Assembly (NCBI GenBank): GCA_022562655.1
Contig: JADFOU010000172.1
Span: forward strand, 1-5,068
DNA length: 5,068 nucleotides
DNA from: a candidate division TA06 bacterium
GTDB lineage: Bacteria > Hydrothermota > DG-26 > E44-bin18 > JADFOU01
Reading direction: 5' to 3'
This document shows, in pieces, positions 1 through 5,068 of this stretch. Both the position numbers and the translations under genes were made by a program. Below the pieces are notes generated by a model that searched no databases, was not told the origin of the DNA, and saw nothing but the letters and a program-made list of their open reading frames with translations. Position 1 is the first letter of the stretch. The number at the start of each line of letters is the position of its first letter.

Positions 1-1
1 C

Positions 2-784
2 GGCTGTTCCTTGGATAACCAACTCGTCTACTTTCCTTCAAAATGGGAGGGTGACGGTTGGGACAAACAATGGAATCTCCCGATCAAAGATATCTGGTTT
101 AACGCCTCGGACGGCGTGAGACTGCACGGGTGGCTCATCGAGGCGCCGAAGAGCCCCGCACTCCTTCTGTGGTGCCACGGTAATGGGGGGAACATGATTC
201 ATCGCCTTGAAAACATTGCTGAGCTCCACCGGCGTGGCGTCTCAATCTTTATCTTCGACTACCGAGGCTATGGCCAAAGCGATGGCAGGCCTTCTGAGAC
301 CGGGTTCTATCGCGACGCATTCGCTGCATACGACTTCCTGGCAGACAACCGCCATCTTGCACCTGAGCGCATCATCCTCTTTGGACGGTCGCTGGGTGCC
401 GCAGTTGCTGTAGAGCTGGCGACGAAGCGGAAAGCTGCCGGCCTCATCCTTGAAAGTCCCTTTCCCACGGTGGCTTCGATGGCAAGAGTGCATTACGGGC
501 CCTTGCCGTTCAAGCTTTTTGTTCGTGCGCGTTACGATTTAATCAAGCGCTTCAAAGATATCGACATACCGGTTCTGGTACTCCATGGAGACCGTGACCG
601 GATCGTTCCTTTGGCCCTCGGCCGCCGAGTCTATGAGGCCGCACCCGAACCGAAGGATTTTTACCTGATCCACGGAGCGGACCATAACGATACCTACTTT
701 GTAGGGGGCGAGCCCTACTTCCAGCGTCTTTTGAGTTTCATCCGCCAGGCCACTTCAGCCACTCCTCATCAGGGTGTCCCCTGA
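2..784 (+). CDS. Alpha/beta hydrolase (BEM46/YfhR-like serine hydrolase), probable lipoprotein, 5' partial
   Basis: Serine hydrolase with an alpha/beta fold; the substrate is unknown (an ester or lipid is plausible). Numbering from the TTG at 11: oxyanion-hole motif HGNGG at 56-60, DYRGYGQSDG at 83-92, nucleophile elbow GRSLG with Ser127, acid in HGDRDRIVP (probably Asp196), and histidine in GADHND (His225). The triad looks complete. The frame is open to the window edge and reads G-C-S-L-D-N from base 2. This resembles the end of a lipobox (x-G-Cys) just before the typical 'LVYFPS' start of the mature domain. The TTG at 11 is therefore probably not the true start, and a signal peptide likely lies upstream, outside the window. 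If so, the protein would be lipid-anchored outside the cytoplasm. The stop codon overlaps the acpS start by 1 nt (TGATG), implying translational coupling. The family call is firm; the lipoprotein call is an inference from three residues. Confidence 0.88.
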   Translation, partial: GCSLDNQLVYFPSKWEGDGWDKQWNLPIKDIWFNASDGVRLHGWLIEAPKSPALLLWCHGNGGNMIHRLENIAELHRRGVSIFIFDYRGYGQSDGRPSETGFYRDAFAAYDFLADNRHLAPERIILFGRSLGAAVAVELATKRKAAGLILESPFPTVASMARVHYGPLPFKLFVRARYDLIKRFKDIDIPVLVLHGDRDRIVPLALGRRVYEAAPEPKDFYLIHGADHNDTYFVGGEPYFQRLLSFIRQATSATPHQGVP

Positions 785-1152
785 TGGCGCTTCTCTATCA
801 AAAGAGGCATTCGCGCCTTCGCCTTGGGTGTGATCTGGTGAATCTGACGCGCTTCAAGAAAATTTTGATGCGCACGCCCGCAATGCGTGGGCGCATATTC
901 CTTCCCTCAGAGGAGAAGGACGCTTCCCTGGAGACACTGGCCGGGATATTTGCCGCGAAAGAGGCCGTCATCAAGGCCTTAGGGTTTTCTGCAGGGAGGT
1001 GGCGTGACATCGAAATTTCTGCCCGTGCGGACGGTAAACCCGGGATTCGAGTGTTAGAGGAGAAAAGGGCAGCTGGGTATCAGGCGGTCGATCTCTCCAT
1101 TTCCCATGATGGGGATTATGTCATCGCTTTTGTGGTATCTCTTAGTGAATAG
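784..1152 (+). CDS. acpS: Holo-[acyl-carrier-protein] synthase (4'-phosphopantetheinyl transferase, AcpS type)
   Basis: Transfers 4'-phosphopantetheine from CoA to the conserved serine of acyl carrier proteins in the cytoplasm. The product has 122 residues, normal for AcpS. Visible motifs are LGCDLVNLTRF (Asp17, the Mg-binding aspartate), FLPSEE at 39-44 (the family's 'R-x-L-T/S-x-x-E' region), AAKEAVIKALG with Glu60 as second metal ligand, DIEI and DGKPGI at 75-88, and LSISHDGDYV at 104-113. The N-terminus is about ten residues longer than usual before the first motif, but no alternative start lies between ATG 784 and Asp17. The arginine usual in 'AGRFAAKEA' is Ile55 here. The start overlaps the hydrolase stop by 1 nt. 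The stop is followed at once by a ligase-ACP-acyltransferase fusion, so that fused ACP is an obvious substrate. Whether this is also the genome's only AcpS cannot be seen here. Confidence 0.9.
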   Translation: MALLYQKRHSRLRLGCDLVNLTRFKKILMRTPAMRGRIFLPSEEKDASLETLAGIFAAKEAVIKALGFSAGRWRDIEISARADGKPGIRVLEEKRAAGYQAVDLSISHDGDYVIAFVVSLSE

Positions 1153-1156
1153 GAAG
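1151..1156 (+). promoter_or_regulatory. Shine-Dalgarno deciding the start of the ligase-ACP-PlsC fusion
   Basis: AGGAAG overlaps the acpS stop codon (TAG 1150-1152) and sits 5 nt before ATG 1162. The in-frame GTG at 1156 would start within this motif and have no usable spacing, so ATG 1162 is preferred. The arrangement suggests translation of the fusion follows from ribosomes finishing acpS. Confidence 0.6.
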
Positions 1157-1161
1157 TGCCG

Positions 1162-3645
1162 ATGAATGTCATAGACATTTTTGAAAATTCAGTTCGACGT
1201 TTTCAAAGCCGGAAGGCGGTAACGATGCGATCGCGCTACCGCACCCTTGCCTGGAGGTACAAGGATCTTGCGCGTTATGCCAACGGGGTGGCGCACTTAT
1301 TGGAGCGGGAAGGTGTCAAGACAGGAGATCCGGTTCTCCTTTGGGCAATCAATTCTCCTTATTGGGCGGGGGCATTCTTTGGGATTTTGATACGGGGAGG
1401 GATCGTCGTGCCCCTCCACGCAGAAAATACTCCGGAGTTTATGGAAACCGTTTCGACCCAAACCGGTGCGCGCGTGATGCTCAAGAGTTCACATCTGAAA
1501 TTTCATTCGGAAGGGTTAAAAACCATTGATGTTGACCAACTCTTTTTTGAGGGCGCCTCTTATTCTTCAACGATCCGGTCTCCTTCGAGGAAAGGAGAGG
1601 ATCTGGCAGAAATCCTCTACACTTCCGGCACGACCGGTGATCCCAAAGGGGTGATGCTCACCCACGGTAATATTGTCTCCAACATTGAGGCGCTCTCTCG
1701 GGCGATCCCGATCGACTGCAATGACCGTTTTCTTTCGATCCTCCCTCTCTCGCATATGCTTGAACAGACAGTGGGGATGCTTTTCCAAATCTCAAGGGGT
1801 GCCGAGATCATTTATATTCCTCGGGTGAGTTCCGGACTTATTACCAAAGCCATGCAGGAGTGTCAGGTCACAAAACTTCTTGCGGTCCCACAGTTCCTGG
1901 ATACGGTAATGAAAAAGATCGAAGCACGGGCGGCTGAAGAAGGGAAGCAAGCCTCTTTGGTGACCGCGCGGAAGATCGCCGGATCTTTACCCTTTTTCTT
2001 GCGCCGTTACCTTTTTTCTAGAGTCCATAGACGCTTTGGTGGGCACCTCACCACGGTGGCCTCCGGAGGAGCACCCCTGGATCCGGACCTTGAGAAGAAG
2101 TGGGAACTCCTCGGCATTCGTCTCCTGCAAGGTTACGGACTTACCGAAACCGCACCCATCGTATGCGCCAATACGTATCGTGAACACTGCTTCGGGTCAG
2201 TGGGGAAACCGGTTGAGAAAGTGACGGTAAAAATTGCGCCTGATGGAGAGGTGCTGGTAAAGGGCCCCAATGTGTTTCGGGGGTATTATAAGGACGAAGA
2301 AAAGACGAAGGGAACCTTTGATAAAGAAGGGTGGTTTAAAACCGGGGATATCGGTGAACTGGACCAGAACGGCTTTCTCTTTATCCGTGGAAGGAAAAAG
2401 TATGTGATTCTAGGGCCGTCCGGACAGAACGTCTATTCCGAGGATATCGAATTTGAATTGAATAAGCATCCGGGCGTGCGGGATAGTGTCGTCGTTGGGC
2501 TTGAGCGGGATGCCCGAGTAGAAATCCATGCCGTATTGCTCCTGGATGAGGGGATTAACCCGGGCGACGTTATTAAGGATACCAATAAGAAGATCGCGAG
2601 CTTCCAAAGGGTACAAGGCTATACGGTTTGGCCCGAGACCGATTTCCCGAGGTCAGCGACAAGAAAACCCCAGAAGGAAAAAATCCTCTCCAAACTTCGG
2701 CAAGCGGCGGAGGAGACCCATCCTCCCGCAAAAGTCATTGCGCCCCTCGCTGCACTCCTCGGAACACTCTTTAATAAAGACCCCGCCCTCATCCATCCTG
2801 ACATGCTCCTCGTCTCCGATCTTCTCCTTGATTCTATTATGCGGATTGAATTAGTCACGAGGATTGAGGAGGTGTTTGGCGTTATTCTTGAGGAGCGGGA
2901 TATTACGCAGGATACGCGCGTGAGAGATTTGGAAGTGATGTTGAATAAGGCGCCCCGAGCGGAAAAAGCAGAGAACTCCCTGAAGAAATGGCCCTTCACT
3001 CCCCTTGCGACCATCATCCGGGAGTTATTGTATTGGATTCTCATCTATCCTCTTCTCTTGGTGTGGGTCCGTCCGCGGATTTCTGGAGCGGAGGTATTTC
3101 ACAAACTGAAGGGCCCATTTCTCATTATGCCCGGTCACCGCAGTTTCTTGGACTCCCCCATGATGCTCCGCGCTTTGCCGCACCGGATTCGGAGGCGCGT
3201 CGCCTTTGCTGCGGGAGCCGATGTGGTGAGGCGGTATCGGTTTGTGGTTCCGTTTTTCGAGCTTCTCTTTGCGAATTTTTCATTTCCGCGTGAGGAGAGA
3301 GAAAATATTGAGGCGGGGCTAGAGGCAGTCGGAAAGCTGCTGGACCAAGGCTGGTCCATTATCATCTATCCTGAGGGGAGAGTGAGTACCACAAAGGATA
3401 TCCTTCCCTTGAAACGCGGGGCTGGACTCCTTGGGTTGGAGATGGGTGTCCCAGTCATTCCCGTATTTCTTGACGGCACCGAATATGTTCTGCCCTGGGA
3501 AAAGATCATTCCCCGGCGAAGGGGAGAGGTGCGGGTCTCTTTTGGCAAGCCGCTTCTCTTCAGAACCGATCATTACCTTGAGGCGACCGAGAAAATTGAG
3601 CGGGCACTTCACGAGCTTCGAGAGACGATGAGTCTTAAAGCCTAA
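1162..3645 (+). CDS. Trifunctional acyl-activating fusion: fatty-acyl ligase (AMP-forming) - acyl carrier protein - PlsC acyltransferase (Aas-like)
   Basis: Predicted to activate a fatty acid with ATP, hold it on a built-in ACP and acylate a lysophospholipid or glycerophosphate acceptor at the inner membrane. Numbering is from ATG 1162 (827 residues). Ligase, about 1-515: P-loop YTSGTTGDPKG 153-163, SGGAPL 301-306, GYGLTETAP 324-332, KTGD 393-396, GQNVYSEDIE 421-430 as in long-chain acyl-CoA synthetases, and the C-terminal catalytic lysine in PRSATRK (Lys502). ACP, about 526-596: DLLLDSIMRIEL with phosphopantetheine Ser558. A hydrophobic stretch at about 622-636 precedes the PlsC domain, about 640-827: HRSFLD (HX4D, His659/Asp664), YPEGRVSTT at 736-744 and VPVIPVFLDGTE. 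The PEGR form without the usual Thr resembles E. coli Aas (PEGRITTTG). Aas itself has PlsC first, the ligase second and no ACP, so the gene symbol is withheld. A GTG at 1156 is an alternative start. The acceptor and chain-length preference are inferred, not seen. Confidence 0.88.
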   Translation: MNVIDIFENSVRRFQSRKAVTMRSRYRTLAWRYKDLARYANGVAHLLEREGVKTGDPVLLWAINSPYWAGAFFGILIRGGIVVPLHAENTPEFMETVSTQTGARVMLKSSHLKFHSEGLKTIDVDQLFFEGASYSSTIRSPSRKGEDLAEILYTSGTTGDPKGVMLTHGNIVSNIEALSRAIPIDCNDRFLSILPLSHMLEQTVGMLFQISRGAEIIYIPRVSSGLITKAMQECQVTKLLAVPQFLDTVMKKIEARAAEEGKQASLVTARKIAGSLPFFLRRYLFSRVHRRFGGHLTTVASGGAPLDPDLEKKWELLGIRLLQGYGLTETAPIVCANTYREHCFGSVGKPVEKVTVKIAPDGEVLVKGPNVFRGYYKDEEKTKGTFDKEGWFKTGDIGELDQNGFLFIRGRKKYVILGPSGQNVYSEDIEFELNKHPGVRDSVVVGLERDARVEIHAVLLLDEGINPGDVIKDTNKKIASFQRVQGYTVWPETDFPRSATRKPQKEKILSKLRQAAEETHPPAKVIAPLAALLGTLFNKDPALIHPDMLLVSDLLLDSIMRIELVTRIEEVFGVILEERDITQDTRVRDLEVMLNKAPRAEKAENSLKKWPFTPLATIIRELLYWILIYPLLLVWVRPRISGAEVFHKLKGPFLIMPGHRSFLDSPMMLRALPHRIRRRVAFAAGADVVRRYRFVVPFFELLFANFSFPREERENIEAGLEAVGKLLDQGWSIIIYPEGRVSTTKDILPLKRGAGLLGLEMGVPVIPVFLDGTEYVLPWEKIIPRRRGEVRVSFGKPLLFRTDHYLEATEKIERALHELRETMSLKA

Positions 3646-3664
3646 AAGATTCAAAGAGTTTTAT

Positions 3665-3673
3665 AGAGGTGAT
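3665..3673 (+). promoter_or_regulatory. Strong Shine-Dalgarno for greA
   Basis: AGAGGTGAT closely matches the anti-SD complement AGGAGGTGAT and ends 2 nt before ATG 3676. It lies in the 30-nt gap after the fusion gene, the longest intergenic gap in the window. No convincing -35/-10 pair or terminator hairpin is visible in this gap. Confidence 0.65.
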
Positions 3674-3675
3674 AA

Positions 3676-4152
3676 ATGGACACAGAAGATATCTATTTAA
3701 GCCGAGAAGGCTATGAAAAATTAAGAGAAGAGTTAGAGCGCTTAAAGCATGTGCGACGCAGAGAAATATCCAAGGAGATAGGAAAAGCTCGGGAGCATGG
3801 AGATATCAGTGAAAACGCTGAATATGATGCGGCTAAAGACGCACAAGCCCAAAATGAGAAAAGGGCCGTTGATTTAGAAGATAAGCTTAGTCGAGCCCGA
3901 ATCATTGATGATGAGGATATCCCCAAGGATAAGGCATTGATAGGTGCAACTGTCCAATTAAAGGATTTAGACTCAAAAGAAGTACTTCGATATACTCTGG
4001 TCTCAGCATTAGAAGCAGATTATTCCAAAGGGAAGATTTCCATTACCTCTCCTATAGGGCAAGGTTTATTGGGGCATAAGAAGAACAAGATCGTTGAGGT
4101 TAAAACTCCTGGGGGGGTTTTAAGATATAAAATACTGGAGATTTCAAGATGA
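3676..4152 (+). CDS. greA: Transcription elongation factor GreA
   Basis: Binds in the RNA polymerase secondary channel and stimulates cleavage of backtracked transcripts. The 158 residues match the family's usual length. The N-terminal coiled-coil hairpin (about 8-77) opens with LSREGYEKLREEL and carries the tip motif HGDISENAEYDAAK, with acidic residues Asp43 and Glu46 equivalent to the catalytic pair at the GreA tip. The C-terminal FKBP-like domain (about 85-158) has ISITSPIGQGLLG and VKTPGGVLRYKI, both characteristic of GreA. The acidic tip and C-terminal motifs argue against a non-cleaving Gre-like homologue (Gfh/Rnk type). The start is supported by the strong ribosome site just upstream. 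The gene uses many TTA leucine codons and four sampled lines average near 42% G+C, against roughly 50% in sampled lines of the preceding gene. It lies 30 nt after the lipid fusion and 15 nt before the next gene, so co-transcription is possible. Confidence 0.97.
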   Translation: MDTEDIYLSREGYEKLREELERLKHVRRREISKEIGKAREHGDISENAEYDAAKDAQAQNEKRAVDLEDKLSRARIIDDEDIPKDKALIGATVQLKDLDSKEVLRYTLVSALEADYSKGKISITSPIGQGLLGHKKNKIVEVKTPGGVLRYKILEISR

Positions 4153-4156
4153 GAAT

Positions 4157-4161
4157 AGGAG
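4157..4161 (+). promoter_or_regulatory. Shine-Dalgarno supporting an ATT start for the DUF2007 gene
   Basis: AGGAG (extended AGGAGAT, 4157-4163) is followed by a 6-nt spacer and then ATT AAG AGA at 4168. No ATG, GTG or TTG lies in frame between the upstream stop (TAG 4156-4158) and TTG 4189. The TTG itself has no Shine-Dalgarno sequence in front of it. Confidence 0.6.
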
Positions 4162-4167
4162 ATAGCC

Positions 4168-4515
4168 ATTAAGAGATTTCTGATCCTTTTGGGAGGGTTT
4201 CTTATCCTCTACATCATCATGAAGTATTTCTGGCCGAAAAGCCCAATCGAGACTCAAAAAGAGATCGGGGGGGAAGGGCCTGGTGAGGATGAGGTGCCTT
4301 TGGAAGGGACAAAATTGGTAGAGGTTTTTGAATCTGTTCGACCTTCAGAGGTTCATGTTATTCGAACACTTCTGGAAAATGCGAGAATCCCTTGCAGAGT
4401 TTTTGAGGGGGGCCTTCCCTATGGTATCGGCGGTGGCGGCACCAAGGTGATGGTGGCCGTTGAACGCTTGGAGGAAGCAAAAGCGATCCTTGACGAACAT
4501 ATCCGGTCCAATTAA
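4168..4515 (+). CDS. Small membrane-anchored DUF2007-type protein
   Basis: Function unknown. From ATT 4168 the product has 115 residues. A basic start (MKR) is followed by one hydrophobic segment at about 4-21 (FLILLGGFLILYIIMKYF), then a charged, glycine-rich linker (about 28-48). A C-terminal domain at about 49-111 resembles DUF2007 'putative signal transducing protein': LVEVFESVRPSEVHVIRTLLE, then RIPCRVFEGG, a GIGGGGTKVMVAV strand and LEEAKAILDEH. The family is small with a GlnB-like fold and no proven general role. TTG 4189 would give 108 residues and cut into the hydrophobic segment, leaving no basic N-terminus and no ribosome site, so the ATT start is preferred. Topology is uncertain because lysines flank both ends of the segment. 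The gene lies 15 nt after greA and 13 nt before the preferred rhodanese start. Confidence 0.75.
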   Translation: MKRFLILLGGFLILYIIMKYFWPKSPIETQKEIGGEGPGEDEVPLEGTKLVEVFESVRPSEVHVIRTLLENARIPCRVFEGGLPYGIGGGGTKVMVAVERLEEAKAILDEHIRSN

Positions 4516-4528
4516 GAATCCTCATCAT

Positions 4529-4867
4529 TTGACAGGGAAGAAGGCCGACAGCCTCCAGCTTGGGCCGAAAGATCTGGTCAAGCTCCTGGAGGAGAAACAG
4601 GTCAAACTCATCGATGTGCGCACACCGGAAGAAAGATGCTTGGCCTATATTAAAGGCGACCAGTTCGCCACCCAGGAGCTAACCCAGGAAATCATGGAGA
4701 CATGGTCGAAGGAGACCGCCATCGTACTGTACTGTCACAGGGGCGAAAGGAGCTTGGAGGCCGTCACCCACCTGAGCGCTCAAGGGTTTACCCACGTGAA
4801 GAGTCTCAGGGGTGGAATCGATGCCTGGTCCAGAGAAATCGATCCGCTGTTGCCGCGCTATGAATAG
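4529..4867 (+). CDS. Single-domain rhodanese (sulfurtransferase-like) protein
   Basis: Likely carries sulfur as a cysteine persulfide in the cytoplasm; donor and acceptor are unknown. Numbering from TTG 4529 (112 residues, normal for a single rhodanese domain): LGPKDLVKLLEE from 11, VKLIDVRTPEE at 25-35, active-site loop YCHRGERS with Cys69 fitting CxxGxRS, then LRGGIDAWSREIDPLLPRY near the end. No signal peptide is seen. The start is uncertain: the open frame extends back to a TTG at 4460 inside the DUF2007 gene (135 residues, 56-nt overlap), and no candidate has a good Shine-Dalgarno sequence. TTG 4529 is chosen because it starts just before the domain and lies shortly after the previous stop, which would suit re-initiation. 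The last codons overlap the next gene by 8 nt. Confidence 0.88.
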   Translation: MTGKKADSLQLGPKDLVKLLEEKQVKLIDVRTPEERCLAYIKGDQFATQELTQEIMETWSKETAIVLYCHRGERSLEAVTHLSAQGFTHVKSLRGGIDAWSREIDPLLPRYE

Positions 4868-5068
4868 ACCGAACGAGGGATTATCGGTACGACACAACGA
4901 TCAGGAACAACGTTTCTGTGTGAAACTCAAAGGCTATGAAGCATGCCTGATGTATCGCCGAGAAGGGAATACCATCGACCTCTACCATACGTATGTTCCT
5001 CAAATCTTCCGGGGACAAGGAATTGCAGAGAAACTCTGTAAGAGCGCTTTTGAGTATGCAAAAAAAGA
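4860..5068 (+). CDS. GNAT-type N-acetyltransferase, YjdJ-like (Acetyltransf_CG), 3' partial
   Basis: Only the first 69 codons are present; the frame is open to the window end. The pattern fits the small single-domain YjdJ-like GNAT family (usually about 90-100 residues): a strand with EACLMYRREGNTIDLYHTYV at 27-46, then PQIFRGQGIAEKLCKSAFEYA. Within this, RGQGIA (51-56) is the acetyl-CoA pyrophosphate-binding loop and the HT pair (43-44) is typical of this subgroup. The acceptor substrate is unknown. ATG 4860 overlaps the end of the rhodanese gene by 8 nt in another frame and has no clear Shine-Dalgarno sequence, so translational coupling to the rhodanese is likely. Confidence 0.82.
   Translation, partial: MNRPNEGLSVRHNDQEQRFCVKLKGYEACLMYRREGNTIDLYHTYVPQIFRGQGIAEKLCKSAFEYAKK

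Noticed and set aside
2059..2080. Palindromic CTCCGGAG and nearby GGATCC-like sites
   Set aside because: Short palindromes inside a well-supported coding frame; expected by chance and not followed by a T-run.
2528..2854. Plus-strand 108-codon frame inside the fusion gene
   Set aside because: It lies out of frame within the ligase-to-ACP linker and ACP region, its product is low-complexity and basic, and it matches no family.
2619..3044. Minus-strand open frame of 141 codons opposite the ACP/PlsC part of the fusion
   Set aside because: It is antisense to a region with clear domain motifs, and its translation is Ser/Arg-rich with no recognisable family, as expected for a shadow frame.
3635..3664. 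Possible promoter ahead of greA (TTAAAG about 18 nt before TTATAG)
   Set aside because: The -35-like box matches the consensus at only three positions and the sequence is simply AT-rich. Not strong enough to list.
3646..3675. Possible terminator between the fusion gene and greA
   Set aside because: No inverted repeat followed by a T-run is present in the 30-nt gap.
5060..5066. Run of seven A near the window end, considered as a slippage or frameshift site
   Set aside because: The reading frame of the acetyltransferase continues through it and the downstream sequence is missing, so nothing can be concluded.

Overview
The window is almost wholly coding. It holds seven genes, all on the + strand, and every junction is either an overlap or a gap of 30 nt or less. 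I see no RNA gene, repeat array, CRISPR, insertion sequence or convincing terminator. Base composition is roughly balanced, near 50% G+C by rough hand counts. Protein features point to a Gram-negative-type bacterium: a possible lipoprotein hydrolase, an Aas-like phospholipid acyltransferase/ligase, GreA, and a rhodanese ending in DPLLPRY. A lineage such as Nitrospirota, a former deltaproteobacterium or NC10 would fit, but the window has no decisive taxonomic marker and this is only an impression.

Left half (2-3645), a lipid module. An alpha/beta hydrolase cut at its 5' end overlaps by 1 nt (TGATG) a holo-ACP synthase gene (acpS). AcpS is followed almost without a gap by an 827-residue fusion protein. 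The fusion carries, in order, a long-chain acyl-CoA/acyl-ACP synthetase-type AMP-forming ligase, an acyl carrier protein domain with its phosphopantetheine serine, a hydrophobic segment, and a PlsC-type lysophospholipid acyltransferase. The simplest model is a self-contained acyl relay. A free fatty acid is activated as acyl-AMP, loaded on the built-in ACP, and passed to a lysophospholipid or glycerophosphate acceptor at the membrane. The adjacent AcpS would install the phosphopantetheine arm, and the hydrolase might supply or trim the lipid. E. coli Aas does a related job with the two catalytic domains in the opposite order and without a fused ACP.

Right half (3676-5068), housekeeping and small accessory genes. 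First comes greA (transcript cleavage factor), which looks more AT-rich than its neighbours. It is followed by a small membrane-anchored DUF2007 protein that appears to start at a rare ATT codon behind a strong Shine-Dalgarno sequence. Next is a single-domain rhodanese, then a YjdJ-type GNAT acetyltransferase cut by the window end. The close spacing would allow all seven genes to be co-transcribed, but the functional link between the lipid module and the greA side is not evident.

The most interesting item is the ligase-ACP-PlsC fusion together with its neighbouring AcpS. The second is the ATT start.
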